64,000 bases of DNA, taken from the NCBI RefSeq assembly GCF_027580225.2, contig NC_073361.2, forward strand, positions 30,367,001 to 30,431,000. The letters run 5' to 3'. The stretch's first letter is position 1, and the number at the start of each line of letters is the position of its first letter. The DNA comes from Misgurnus anguillicaudatus. Taxonomy: Eukaryota; Chordata; Actinopteri; Cypriniformes; Cobitidae. The translations under genes were made by a program, and so were the position numbers. Positions 47,887-60,100 of the stretch are shown here, one piece after another. Below the pieces are notes generated by a model. That model had not been told where the DNA came from and did no database searches. It saw only the letters and a list, made by a program, of their open reading frames with translations.

Positions 47887-49275
47887 CTTGCTGGGCTGGC
47901 TTACAGCTAATTTTGTCTTCTGTCTTTTGTATTATATAGCTTTTGTTGTTGTCCTTCAGTCTGCTGAATGATTAAATATGAATGGAAAAATTGAAAGTGA
48001 GCTATCAGGTAACACATTTTGGGATGCTCACGATCAGAATGTGATTCTGTATTATGCTCATTCATTGTGTGTCCATGGTGTCATTTTTATTAATATTGAG
48101 TCGTCCTTTCAGTTTTATACAGGACCCATCCTTTACATCACGAGACATATTTACTTATATCACAGCTACTCGTGACGTCAGACTATAGTACGCGTGAACG
48201 CCCTATTGTGCGCTCCCAGTTTATTAAAGTATGGTCGCGCGCGCACGTGTGTTCCCATTTAAATGACGTATGGGTGCGCGCGTGCATATGTGTGTATTGT
48301 GAGTGACAGAGAACAAATGCGGAGCTCATATATCTGATGTGTGTGTGCACTTCTCACGAACTCAGCTTTGAGTTTTTGATTTATTCAAATGATAATAATT
48401 CTCACTGCTGTAGCCCATAAAGTAAGTCACATGTGTATGTTGTATGTGTTATGTTTATGAGAATATTTTTTTTTCATAATAACAAGGAAAAGATTTTAGT
48501 CCAGGTTATAACATCAAAGGGCCAGGCCTTTACATTTTGGAAAAACATAAAGGTCACAAAGATCCATGTGTTTTGCTGCATTAAGTTAGTCAAAGATTTT
48601 TATGCATTCTTTTAAGGTAAGGCTAATGCAAGGCCGTACTTAAACCAGCTTGGTTTAAGAAGATGATTTAGCTTGGTCACTTTCAAAATAGATTTAGACC
48701 CACCAGCTTGACCATCTTAAAACATCTACCAACTTAGGCTGGTTTTAGCTGTTTCTGTTTTTAGTATGGAAACTAATTAGAATTAATATTTCGAATGTAT
48801 TACTAAATATACTAGTATTTTATATTAAAATGTAATCAGCACCGCAGTTATAGTAGGCCAGTATAAAGGAATGTGTAAGATAAATTGTATGAATAGCAAT
48901 ATTGTATGCATCCCGACTGCCAAATGTAGCTTATTGAAAATGTCTTACATCTGTTTTGCCAGTAGAGGGCAGCACTGCACTGTTCTGCATTACGTTGTAC
49001 ATGTGAATTGAGATACACCACCAACAGATGCATATGCTGGGTCAGTCTTGTGAAGCCCACAAATATTTGACAAGCATTATATTCAAAACTTTCACACGGT
49101 TTGAGTGCAGATTTATTTCTTTAGTTGGTATAACAAATAATCATTTACATATAAATCTAAAAGAAATGTTTAGATATAACGAAACAAATTGCAATTATTT
49201 TAGCCTCTAATGTATCTACAATATGCTAAACATAATATTAAAAGGTGTAATTTCATATCATAGATACAGTATGGT
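47887..49275. other. Intergenic, mostly unannotated; one degraded MITE
   Basis: Alternating CG/GT-rich words lie at 48230-48300. A degraded relative of the CCAGCT-type MITE (AAACCAGCTTGGTTTAAG ... GGCTGGTTTTAGCTGTTTC) spans about 48640-48770. No gene is recognised. Confidence 0.45.
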
Positions 49276-49456
49276 CAGGGCCGTCACTAGTGGGTGAAAG
49301 GTTGTGACAATTATAGGGGCCCCTTACTGTCCAGAGGGTCCCCCAAAATCCAGAAGTAGGCTACAGGCCTCCATTCATTTCATGGGCATCGGAAGCAAAA
49401 AAAAAACACTTACTGGAATAGATGCCATTTTCTTATATTCTGGTGCCTTTTAATTA

Positions 49457-49852
49457 AAGGTGACATTTCACAAGACTTTTTTTAAGATTTCAAATAAATC
49501 TTAGGTGTCCCCAGTTTACGTATGTGATTTTTAGCTCAAAATACCATATAGATAATTTATCATAACATGTTAAAATGTGCCATTTTTGGGTGTGTCCTTT
49601 AAACTGCAAATGAGCTGATCTTTGCACTAAATGCAAGTGCTATGGTTGGATAATGCAAATTAAGGGGCGGTATTATCTCCTTCTGACATCACAAGGGGAG
49701 CCAAATTTCAAGGAGCTATTTTTTCACATGCTTGCTGAGAATGGTTTACCAAAACTATTTTTTTAGGTTGATAGAAGCACTGGGGACCCAATTATAGCAC
49801 TTAAACATTGAAAAGTCAGATTTTCATGATATGTTCCCTTTAAACAATTGCT
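49457..49852 (-). mobile_element. AAGGGGACAT-family element (copy 4), nested in the hAT
   Basis: It is the reverse orientation of copies 1-3: AAGGTGACATTTCACAAG at the left and CATGATATGTTCCCTTT at the right. Confidence 0.78.
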
Positions 49853-50999
49853 TTTGTAGCGTAAAAGCTTTGCTTACCCGTGTCGTGGCCCGCAGGCAGG
49901 CACGAAGGAGGCAAAAGTAGTGAAAACACGAAGTGGAGTTTTAATTATATGGACTCTAAATGAGCCAAGAGGAGTGGATTTGAGAAAGCGGCAGCGTGGA
50001 CGTCAAGGCTGTAACTAAAACGCGGAACGGAGTTTAATTTATTACGGCATTTCTCGAGTGGAATGGAGTTTAGTGACGGCGCTCTGACAAGTGAACAGAC
50101 ATATGCGCTAAATTAGAGAAAAAGTGGGTGGGTCCTGTCCCACCCACATATAATGGTTCCGAAGCCTATGATTCTGTTTATAATATTTAATATAAGTTCT
50201 ATGTCTAATGAAAAGCACAGAAAAATGCAATACCAATCGAATTTTTATATTATTCAGATCAGTCAGTGACAGACATCAGAGGGAGCCAATCAAATTATAA
50301 GTCCCGCCTTCAGCTTGTGAACAGAACCAATCAGAGTGAGGCAGCCGTTGAAGTATGTGATGATGATGTTTACAGTGGAAGAGCACGAGACTGACTGAGG
50401 GATGTAAGGAGAGACCTGTTGTATTCCCGTCTATTAAGATGTCCATTAGTAAGACAGGTTAGTGCGTTGTCATATCGCTGCTCGATTTACTTTTGTGGGA
50501 ATAGGAAGACTAGCGGCTACCGCTATCACATCATTTTCTCGTTACTGTACCGGCGCGAGCCCCGCCTCCGACCTCAAGGATTACGCGGTCAAAGTCCTCT
50601 TCTTTTATTCGCTATTGTGAATAACGTTACATTTGTTTTGAATAACAAACTGGAAAAAGGGAGACAATGCATGTCAAAAGCATTAACGTTACAGATCTGC
50701 CGGCAGTAACGTTATAGAGACACCACGAATGCAACACACTGATGGATACCTTCATTAGCTTTGATAAATACTATATATTATGCAGTACCATAATATCTTC
50801 ATCCAAAATTCAGAAAAGTAGTCATTTAAGTGGTTTTATTTTTACATTTAACTGCATGCTTTTCAATTTCTGAAGCTGTTTGATAACAGACTGGTACAAC
50901 TATTGGAAAAACTGAGCCATTGTATAAACAAACGTGGCATTTTATTATTGAATTAGTTTGTCTTCAATAATTGCATAGGGCTTTAAACAATGTTTCTAA

Positions 51000-51215
51000 C
51001 CCTACTGAAAAATCCAGCTAAGACCAGCATAAGCTGGTCAAGCTGGTGGGTCAGCTGGTCTTCCAGTCTAACCAGCTAGACCATCTTAAAACATGACCAA
51101 AACATAGCTAGACCAGCTTGCTACATCAGCAAAACCAGCCAATACCAAGTTGGGAGACCAGCTAAGACCAGCTCACTAGCTTGTGCTGGTTTCAGCTGTT
51201 TTTTTTTCAGTAGGG
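51000..51215. mobile_element. CCAGCT-rich palindromic MITE, CCTACTGAAAAA ends
   Basis: CCTACTGAAAAATCCAGCTA and AGCTGTTTTTTTTTCAGTAGG are inverted ends, and the inside repeats AGACCAGCT and AGCTGGTC many times. It is a common teleost MITE type. It lies inside the hAT at 49276-51424. Confidence 0.85.
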
Positions 51216-51432
51216 ATTGGCTCATTTACATAGTTTTGATATTTATAAAAATATTTAGCTTTAAAAGTTTATGTGTGTTTAGTGATGTTCAGTAAAACCA
51301 ATATTTTTAAGTTATCTGTTTTGTTATTTTTAGGTTATCATTAGGTTCCATGCTGGCTTACATGCTCATATCTCGTACAGTATATGATATTGGTGGTGGG
51401 GGCCCATAACTAGCTACGGCCCTAACAATGGT

Positions 51433-52337
51433 TATATTAAATAATGCTTACTGGGGAAAACATATTTCATGATGTGTCAGAAACATGTACATGCATTATA
51501 TTTATTCTATAATTTATTTTTGTCCTTATTTCCATATCATTTCTTTGAAAATGTTTTTCTGTAATGCTGCTTTGCAACAATGCAAATCGCCATACAAAAA
51601 TAATTTTAATTGAATTGTTTGCCTTTCTTTTAAGGTCAAGTAGTTCAAGCCAGCATGGATTGATGTCAGGCCGGCGTTATTGATCTCACCCAGCACAAAA
51701 TGCAGATGCTGTAGAAGTTACACCCGCATGCTGCTACTGTAAATCACTACATTATGCAGGTAAACAGCATGCAGAGATTTACAGTATAATATCATTTAAT
51801 CAACCTTAAATAGACACTTCCATATAAATGCTTATGATCGTAAAATGTATTCCAAGACACCACCAGTCAAAAGTTTTGAAACACTCACTCTTTCCTTATT
51901 TAGATAATGTTTTTCCACATCACAGAATAATAATAAACTCGTCCAAACTGTGGGATAACACAAATGTAACTGTGGGAATTATGTTGGTGACTAAAACCAT
52001 CCAAAATAAATCAAAACTCGGTTATATTTTATAATCTGAAATGAAAACACCCTTTGCCTAGAAATTGCAAACCGTACTCGTGTCATTTTATCAAGAAACC
52101 TTTTGATGTTTCACCTAAGGATGATTTTTAAAGAATATCGAAGGAGTTCACATTTAATCTGGGCTCTTATTGGCTGGTTTTCTATTCAATGTTTAGTCTA
52201 TGCCATCTATTTAAAAAATTAAATAAAAGGTTTGTTTTCTAATAACAGAAATTAATCTGTTTGGCACAGCTGTATTTTTGTCTACAGAATTTCAAGCATT
52301 TAAACATACACCTTCAGATTAGATTTTTAGATCATTG
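51433..52337. other. Intergenic, no gene recognised
   Basis: Slightly GC-richer sequence at 51640-51760 stands out by eye, but there is no ORF or repeat that I can name. The rest is AT-rich. Confidence 0.4.
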
Positions 52338-52752
52338 TTAAAGGGATAGTTCATCCAAAAATGAAAATTCTGTCATCATTTTTTCATCTTTATGTCTGCA
52401 TGAATTTTTTTTCTGATTAACACAAAAGAAGATATTTTAATAAATGATGGTAAGCACACAGCTGATTGTAACCATTGACTTCTATAGTAGGAAAAACAAG
52501 TATGATGGAATTCAATGGGTACCATCAACTGTGTTCTCACCATCATTTATCAAAATATCTTCTACATAATTTATCACAATACTTCCATAATATGTGTTTT
52601 CCTGCTATGGAATCAATGGTCACAATCAGCTGTGTGCTTACCATCATTTATTTTGTGTTCATCAGAAAAAAGAAATTCATACAGGTTTAGAACAACACGA
52701 GGACGAGAAAAATAATGACATAATTTTCATTTTTATGTGAACTATCTCTTTA
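52338..52752. mobile_element. Angel-like MITE with internal duplication
   Basis: The ends TTAAAGGGATAGTTCATCC and GTGAACTATCTCTTTAA fit the Angel type. The interior repeats GGTAAGCACACAGCTGATTG and its complement more than once, suggesting an internal fold-back duplication. Confidence 0.78.
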
Positions 52753-53214
52753 ACATTTCACTTAACAGCATGCAAAAACATCTCAGAGATCTTTATAATG
52801 CCATAGCACCCTGCCAGCAACCTACAGAATCTTTAACATGGCAACCATATATCACCACTCTACAGAAAACGAAAATTTACTTTTCATTGTAAACTTTACA
52901 TACAATCACAAACAATTACAGCAGATTATCATAAACACAACAAATAAAAAAAATGCAACATCTTCACAGTCTGTTTAGCTTCAGGTTAAAATCTGTTGAG
53001 ATTTTCTCTTCCGCTAGTTAACAATATGGGAACAGACACAGTTTTAATAGAGACTGGGAGAGGATCCAACACCATCCTAGTGTGAACCGAGTCGATCACA
53101 AACAAACTGCACTACAAATATGACCCAGATTTCTAGAAGAGCAGCATACTCACATGAAGGCTGAACATAAGATCAAGTCTTGCATTGTGATTGTGTGGTT
53201 TAATGCACATAGTT

Positions 53215-53350
53215 ATAAAATGTATAGCTGGATGCGCTGTAAATCACTTTGAATTTATGCTTAATGCATGCATAAATGCATGCTCCAGTGGAAGAGCATT
53301 GCATTAGCAGCGTGAAACATCACAGGTTTGAACACATACTGATCAAAAAA
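53215..53350 (+). mobile_element. tRNA-derived SINE fragments
   Basis: AGTGGAAGAGCATTGCATTA plus CACAGGTTTGAACACA resemble the A- and B-box parts of a tRNA-derived SINE. Just upstream, GCGCTGTAAATCACTTTGAA resembles its tail. Confidence 0.5.
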
Positions 53351-53759
53351 TTCTTAAATATATAAAATTATTGCAGCATTCAAACAACAAGAATAGAAAA
53401 ATATAATAAAACATATTGGCACCACACCAAAGCTTTAGCTATTTATACACCAGTGCATAACATGGAGACATTTTAGTTTTCTCTTTCTATCCTTTAGTCT
53501 GTTACCACCATTAAACTGTCCACGGATAAAATGACCAATCCGAATGATTTAATGAATGACAGTGTGTATGTGATTATCAAGCTGTTAAGTGCATATGTGC
53601 CCAGTGACTGAACTGCATGGGAATGTGAATAAGATTTGTAGTATCTGCTGTGCGTGTGATTAATGTCCGATTTAGGCGTGCAGAACGCGCCTGCGCGCTG
53701 TTTGTGCGTATGTGTGTACTTTATGTGTGTGTGCACTGCAGTGAATGTGTGTTTGTGTG

Positions 53760-54321
53760 TTTAGTCTCTTTTTAAGACTCCTGCAGGGTAGACGGAGAGC
53801 TGCAGCTCTTTAGACACACCCTCTCTGTTCTGATTGGCTAGCTAGCACCACCTCCCTCCCCTTTCTCATTGGTATTCAGGTAGTACGGTCTTTGTGGAGG
53901 ACAGAGGGGAGAGGGTGAGAAATAGAGAGAGAGAGAGAGAGATTCACATAGTGTAGGTACGGGCGATACGACCACAACAAGACGGGCGAGCTGAGAAAGG
54001 GTGGAAGAAGGAAAGTGAAGAGAGGAAACAGATTGACAAGGAAACATCTGCAGTTAAAGCACTCTGGTGTACAAGTATATAGTTTTGGATGGTTTGGGGT
54101 GCCTGCATTGGATTGGATCCTAGCTGAGCTGACCAGGTTCATCCTGCGGATACACCGCTGGACGTTTCGCGTGTGCATCTCACGTGGTCTCGCTCCCATC
54201 AGGGAGGTGTGCCGCACGGACCGACGAACGTGCGTGTTTGCGGGCGTGCGTATGTCTCTCGCCGTGTGATTTCCACATATGTCCTTATTTTTGTGGATGT
54301 GTGCGCATCAGGGCCCAGTAT
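53760..54321 (+). promoter_or_regulatory. rhbdl1: rhbdl1 promoter and 5' leader
   Basis: Two inverted CCAAT boxes (ATTGG at 53833-53837 and 53868-53872) precede a purine-rich stretch with a (GA)n run at about 53924-53941. The leader then runs into the first coding exon. The 5' end is probably near 53880-53950, but no TATA or initiator decides it. Confidence 0.55.
53924..53941 (+). repeat. (GA)n microsatellite in the rhbdl1 promoter or leader
   Basis: A short AG run lies just downstream of the CCAAT boxes. GAGA runs near starts can affect transcription, but nothing here shows this. Confidence 0.8.
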
Positions 54322-54329
54322 ATGGATAG
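54279..54329 (+). other. Upstream ORF overlapping the rhbdl1 start codon
   Basis: ATG at 54279 opens a 16-codon frame (a second in-frame ATG is at 54297) ending TAG at 54327-54329, seven nucleotides past the first base of the rhbdl1 ATG and in a different frame. A separate short uORF is at 54252-54269. Translation is not shown. Confidence 0.45.
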
Positions 54330-54360
54330 AAGCTCTCTGTTTCAGCTCATACAAGAGCAG
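54322..54360 (+). CDS. rhbdl1: rhbdl1, first coding exon only
   Basis: Rhomboid-like 1 is a predicted seven-pass intramembrane serine protease-family protein with an N-terminal EF-hand-like region. The 13 codons MDRSSLFQLIQEQ are followed by a consensus donor GTAAGA. This start matches the MDRSSL-QLIQEQ N-terminus that I recall for vertebrate RHBDL1, where the next exon begins with LDPENTGFI-type sequence. That exon is not in the remaining 9.6 kb, so intron 1 exceeds 9.6 kb. The neighbourhood supports the call, because RHOT2 and RHBDL1 are neighbours in human 16p13.3. The frame is open upstream but has no in-frame ATG back to about 54184. The evidence is short, so the call depends on the N-terminal match plus synteny. 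Confidence 0.72.
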
Positions 54361-55463
54361 GTAAGAAGAAGCAGCAGCAGGTTGCTATGGTTACTGCATC
54401 CTCCTGTGCGTCTGTGTGCATGTGTGTGCTGATGTGTTTCTAGGCCGATGCCGAAGGATGCAGGATGAGTAAGATGGGATGGACAGTAGAAATGAATGGG
54501 TTGAGTGTGTGTGCGTGGTCCTTATGTTCAATTCCTGGCTGTTACTCTGATACTACTACACGAAACATTGGCACGGATACTGCTTAACACCCGGTTGGGT
54601 GCTTGTGCTAATATACAGCATGTAAATCGCACAAGATGATCCACTGTTATCTACTATTTGATCCAGTATGGTATTATAGATTTAACTTTATATTTTTATA
54701 TATTTAAAGCTGCTATAACTTTATGTATATTTGTGACCCAGCTATTCAGTTTATTTGAGATGAGCTCTATTTAATTTCATTAAATGTAGTTTTTTTAGCA
54801 ATATAGTTCAGTTTGTTTAAGTAGAGATTAAAGCCTGTTTATTTTAAATTCAGTGTGTTTTTAACCATTAATATTGTTTAAGTAGTGGTAAGCTTAAAAA
54901 ACAGCTTTTCTGATTAAAGTAAACCGAGAGAGATATCCATCAATCTCTGATCAGTCTCTCAAAATCAATACTCAATACACTCTCAGATAATAAGGTAAAA
55001 AAGCTGTCACTGGGAAATTACCATTCAAAAAGTTCCTAAAATGTACTATTTAGGTACAGATATGTATAGGTACCAATATGCACCCTTTAGGTACAAAGGT
55101 GTAACTTATTAAATGGTACGGCCTCAGTCAAAGTTTTTATATCTGAAAAGCATTAATAGCGCAATTAACATGCATTTATTTTCATAAAGATTTGATTTCT
55201 ATTTGCAAGATTTATTTTTGCGCTCATTCTCACCCTGCAAAGGTGCATTTCATTTCATTTTTTCATTTCATTTCTCTTTTATTCTTTTCATGAAAATGCA
55301 TTATTTATACAAGGCACATACAATTCATTTGAATTTGAACCCTGCAAGGGTGCATTGCTCTCTCTGTATGAAGGGAAAGAGGTGTGCGTGAAATTTAGGG
55401 TAAAAGCTAGAACAACGAGTTCGTCCCGGGACACATTTAGAGATTGCTTGCTCATTTCTGAGC
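54361..55463 (+). other. rhbdl1 intron 1, proximal part, nothing recognised
   Basis: AT-rich intron sequence. A short inverted GGTAC/GTACC-rich segment near 55030-55120 (TTAGGTACAGATATG ... TTTAGGTACAAAGG) resembles a small MITE but has no clear ends. Confidence 0.5.
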
Positions 55464-55907
55464 TGTTAAAGGAAAACACCACTGTTTTTCAATATTTTAC
55501 TATGTTTTTACCTCAACTTAGATGAATTAATACATACCTATCTTTTTTTAATGCATGCACTTTTAATCTTTGTAAAGCACTGCTTGAATGTGTTAGCATT
55601 TAGCCTAGCCCCATTCATTCCTATGGCTCCAAACAAAAGTTTTATCTTGTGCCACCACACTTACTCGTGTAACTACTCATGTATCAGTCTTTAATTAGGG
55701 AGAATATGGAAATGTTTGGTGGCTTTTAAATTCATCCCTGTTTGGATCCTAAGGAATGAATGGGGCTAGGCTAAATGCTAACACATTCACCACGCGCTGT
55801 ACAAAGATTAAGTGCACGCATTAATAAAAGATAGGTATGTATTAACTCGTCTAAATTGTGGTAAGTACATAGTAAAATATTAAAAACCGGTGGTGTTTTC
55901 CTTTAAC
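55464..55907. mobile_element. Fold-back MITE with arms of about 190 bp, GTTAAAGGAAAACACCAC ends
   Basis: The left arm starts GTTAAAGGAAAACACCACTG and the right arm ends GGTGGTGTTTTCCTTTAAC. Matching inner blocks include TTAGCATTTAGCCTAGCCCC against GGGGCTAGGCTAAATGCTAA. The loop is near 55650-55740. Confidence 0.88.
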
Positions 55908-57004
55908 CCAGAGTATATCTAATTAAAAAGTTCACGCTGAGGTTTCTTTGCAAACCAAAATCTCATGTTAGGTCTTAAATGACAGCATTTATATTAATAT
56001 AACAATTTCCTGACACCTCTGTATCCGAGTAGTTCATTTTGGTTTGAATTCATCAAGATTCAAACTACAGCTTGCTTTGAATACATATGCATGAATATAT
56101 GCAAATTAGTTTTGTTCTTGGAGGAAAATCTTAGCTGGGCTTAGTTAATCCTGCATTATATTGATACTGTGGTGTTACTTCTGTGCTCTTGACTTATTAG
56201 CAGGGCTTGTTAAAGGAAACAACGCAACAGCTATTGCTTATCCGTGTTAAATTAACAAACCCCCTTCAGGTTTTATTATAATTTGATCTATGGACATGAA
56301 GGAGGACATGTATCATGCTGTGATCAAGGATAGGTGTGATAATACTTTTCTTAGTGTTCAGACTTGTCAGACGTCTGATTTTCACCAGTTGGGTGGCACC
56401 TGAGTCATATCAAATAAGATTTAGCCCTAGAATGACGATTATCTAAGGTAGGGGCTCTGTACAGAGTCGCGTGAGCTGCTTTTGGAGATATTTGTCTTTT
56501 CCCATTCAAGTAGATGGGACTTCAGTCTTGCATGACTAAAATAACTGCCCGGAGGTGTTAAAAACATGTGGGGGGACCTTCCTAAAGGGTCTTTGGTTGT
56601 ATCTACTCTAGGGATCAGAATATCAAAAACTTTTATTTTGACAAGACTAAAGCTGTGTGCACATCGGCAGCTCTTTCAACAAGGTTGTCAGGAGGCGATT
56701 CTAATTCAGTTTGTACTAGTAATACAAACAAATGAGTAAAATGGCAGACTTTTCGTTCCATTGACTTCCTTTCATATCAGACCAGAAATGCACATGTGAC
56801 CAGTAGAAAATCAGTACATCACGGCGAGACCTTTCTCTACTAAAAAGCAAAGATGGACGAAGCTTTCCCCGTCCATATTCGCAGCAACGTCCAAAAAATA
56901 TTCACATGCTCAAAGTCTGGTGTGACCACCCCTTAATCGTCTACAGCAGTAACCAATGAAAAACAGATGACGTGAGCTCCACTACTTCGCTTTCATTGGT
57001 AGTC
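55908..57004 (+). other. rhbdl1 intron 1, no feature recognised
   Basis: Ordinary intronic sequence without ORFs or named repeats. Confidence 0.45.
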
Positions 57005-57140
57005 ACTCCCAAGCAAAGACGTATAGCTTGTTGATCAAGCATTGCGTTACCAGCTCAAAAGGTCATGGGTTCAAACCAAGATAAAAATGTAATACCTTCG
57101 CCCGCTTTGAATAAAACATCTGACAAATGTGTAAAGGTAA
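57005..57140 (+). mobile_element. tRNA-derived SINE fragment
   Basis: ATCAAGCATTGCGTTACCAG followed by GGTCATGGGTTCAAACC is an A-box/B-box-like pair, and GCTTTGAATAAAACATCTGA resembles the common teleost SINE tail (GCTTTGGATAAAAGCGTCTG). Confidence 0.6.
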
Positions 57141-57149
57141 AATTGTCTA

Positions 57150-60100
57150 AAAAATCTACACTGGGTTATTTTCAACCTAACGTTGGGTAAATTAAGGACA
57201 AACCCAGCAGTTGGGTTAAATTAACCCAGAAAGTGTTTATGTTTGTCCCAACAATGCACTCTAAAAAATGCTGGGTTGTTTTAACCTAACTGCTGGGTTT
57301 TAACATTGACAAAAACCCAGCAGTTGGGTCATTTTATCCCAGCAGTGTGTTCTGTCCAATAGTAGTGACCCAGCCCTGGGATAAAAACAACCCAGCATTT
57401 TTTAGAATGTGGTGGGTTAAACAACCCAGCATAGGCTAAATTACACCCCAACGGTTTGGGTTTGTCCATTTTTGACCCACCGGTTGGTTGTAGACTTTAA
57501 AAAGGGATAAACCCAACTATAGGGATAAATTAACCCAGAAAATGTTTTGATCCAACAATGGGTAAAAGCAACAAAACATTTTAGGTTGAAACATCACAGC
57601 ATAGGTTAAATTACAACCCAACGCGTTGGGTTTGTCCCTTTTTGACCCATCATTATATCGGGGTTATTTTTAGAGTCTAGTTGATGCTTTGAAAAATGTA
57701 ACTGATACTTCAAAAATCACGAAAAACCAATAACTTGGTTGTAAAAAAAAAATGCAGATCAAAATTGAATACCTAATGCACTGTAGGTCACTTTGAATTA
57801 AATCGTCTGCCAAATGTGTATATTTAAATGATTGGTATGAATTTGTAAGAAGTAAATCGTACAAAAACTTTTTATTAACAATTATTAGAAAAAAGCAGTA
57901 ATCCAGCCCCTACACCAAAATGAGACTTTACACAATCATACGCATAAGTCACCTGGTAAAGTAGTTACAAATTGTCTCAAGTGTCTGACGTCTTTCTAAG
58001 AAAATGTTCACATTGACTGCTTTGGTGAAAAATGTTTGTGTATGTGTGTGTGTGTTGTGTATGTATGCTGATGCTGAGAGATTCGTTGATGAATAGGACA
58101 GGCCATCATTCAGTCAGAAGGGCAGAATTGATCTTTGCCTTCAGTGGATCAGGGACAAACACACACATCATCAGTTTATAGTGTCTGCTCACGACTGTCT
58201 GTGACTCTGAATAGTGTGGATGTGTGTCTCGTATGATTTTTTTAGTGTAGTTAGGAAATGACAGTACAATAAATGGTGTGAAGTCTGTCTGACGTTATGT
58301 TTGTGTTGTGTGTTAGCCTACATAAGGTGTGAGTGTGCCGAGTTTCTGTGTGTGTTTCTATAAATGCGCTTAACCTTTTTGTTGATGCGTGTTTTTTATT
58401 TTCTGCTGTAGGAAGCAATGCTGAGCTCACATCATTTCTGTCTTTAATGCACACGTATACTGTACAGTTCATATACACACACGTCACACTGAATCGTCTC
58501 AATAACTAGGGTTTATTAAATGATATCTCATCCCACTACGTTTGTGACAGTGTACAGAAAAATAATAATATACAGATCTTGTGTGCATGCGTGTGTGTTT
58601 GTGAATCAGTATTGTCATTGGCACCAGCTGGTCTGAAAGAAAGAGGGCATTTGATACTTGCATCACTGCACCATATTTATGCATGATATTTGCATAAAGT
58701 AGCAGCAGTTGGTCCAGTAAAACTCTTCAACTTCGACCAGTTACATAAACAGTAAGAGCAGAAACATCAGCAAGGGAGTAAATGGAGACAGAGACAAATG
58801 AAGAGCTTAAGTCTCAGTGTCACAGATATTACTCCTGAGAAAAAGAGCCAGGTAATCTCACATATGAGTAAAGACGTGTCTCAAACTGTCCTCAGATCTG
58901 CGAAAGTCAGAGATTTTAACATTAACTCATCACATTCTTATCAAATTTATATCAATGACCAAGTTATGATCTCAGTGAAAATTGTATAGCTTTATATTCT
59001 TACAGTAGGCCAACAATTCTCTTGACGTTGGGTCAAAAAGGACAAACCCAGCTGTTGGGTTAAATTAACCAAGAAAGTGTTTATGTTTGTCCCAACAATG
59101 GGTAGAAACAACCCAGCATAGTTTAAATTACAACCTAACACCTTGGGGTGTCCCTTTTTGACCCAACGGTGGGTTTTACACTTTTAAAAATGTTGGGTTA
59201 TTTTCAAGCCAGTGTTGGGTCAAAAAGGGACAAACCCAACCATTGGGTTAAATTAACCCAGAAAATGTTTATGTTCGTCCCAACAATGGGTTGAAACAAC
59301 CCAGCATAGTTTACATTTCAACCTAACACTTTGGGGTGTCCCTTTTTGACCCAACGCTGGGTTTTACACTTTTAAAAATGATGGGTTATCTTCAACCCAG
59401 TGTTGGGTCAAAAAGGGATAAACCCAACCATTGGGTTAAATTAACCCAGAAAATTTTTATGTTTGTCCCAACAATGGGTTGAAACAACCCAGCATAGTTT
59501 AAATTTCAACCTAATGGGTTGGGTTTGTCCCTTTTTGACCCAACACTGGGTTGTACACTTTAACAAATGCTGGGTTATTTTTTTAAAAAAGGTACAAACC
59601 CAACCATTGGGTTAAATTATCTCAGAAAATGATCCAATGATGGGTTAAAACAACACAGCATTTTAGGTTAAAACAACCCAGAATAGGTTAAATAGTTTGG
59701 GGTTGTCCTTTTGTGAACCAACTCTGTCCCTGGGTTTTTTTACAATCTAGTTGATGCTTTGAAAAATGTAACTGATACTCCAATAATCACGAAAGACCAA
59801 TAACTTGGTTGTAAAAAGGTGCAGGCAGGCCATCATTTTTGCATGCTATTTGGTACAAAGAGTACTGTGATAATACCATAGTACACTCTAAAAAATGCTG
59901 GGTTATTTTTAAACCATCGTCGGGTCAACAAGGGAGGAATCCGTTGGGTTGTAATTTAAACTAAAGTCATGTCTCAGACTCTGCGAAAGTCAGAGATTTA
60001 AACATGAACCTATCACATCTCATTAAATCTATATCAAATTCTCCAAAGACCCAATTATGATCTATCTCAGTGATAATTGTACAGCTTTATATTCTTACAG

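Larger units (their letters stand above)
49276..51424. mobile_element. Long non-autonomous hAT element hosting two further MITEs
   Basis: The ends CAGGGCCGTCACTAGTGGG and CATAACTAGCTACGGCCCTA are inverted repeats. The flanks AGTATGGT (49268-49275) and ACAATGGT (51425-51432) match at 6 of 8 positions, as expected for an old hAT insertion. The length is about 2.15 kb, with no transposase ORF. It contains the elements at 49457-49852 and 51000-51215. Confidence 0.72.

Noticed and set aside
53275..53345. A tRNA gene
   Set aside because: A- and B-box-like words are present, but no cloverleaf, anticodon arm or terminator T-run can be drawn; this fits a decayed SINE.
54184..54432. An N-terminal extension of rhbdl1
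   Set aside because: The frame is open but lacks an in-frame ATG upstream of 54322, and the region contains out-of-frame ATGs.
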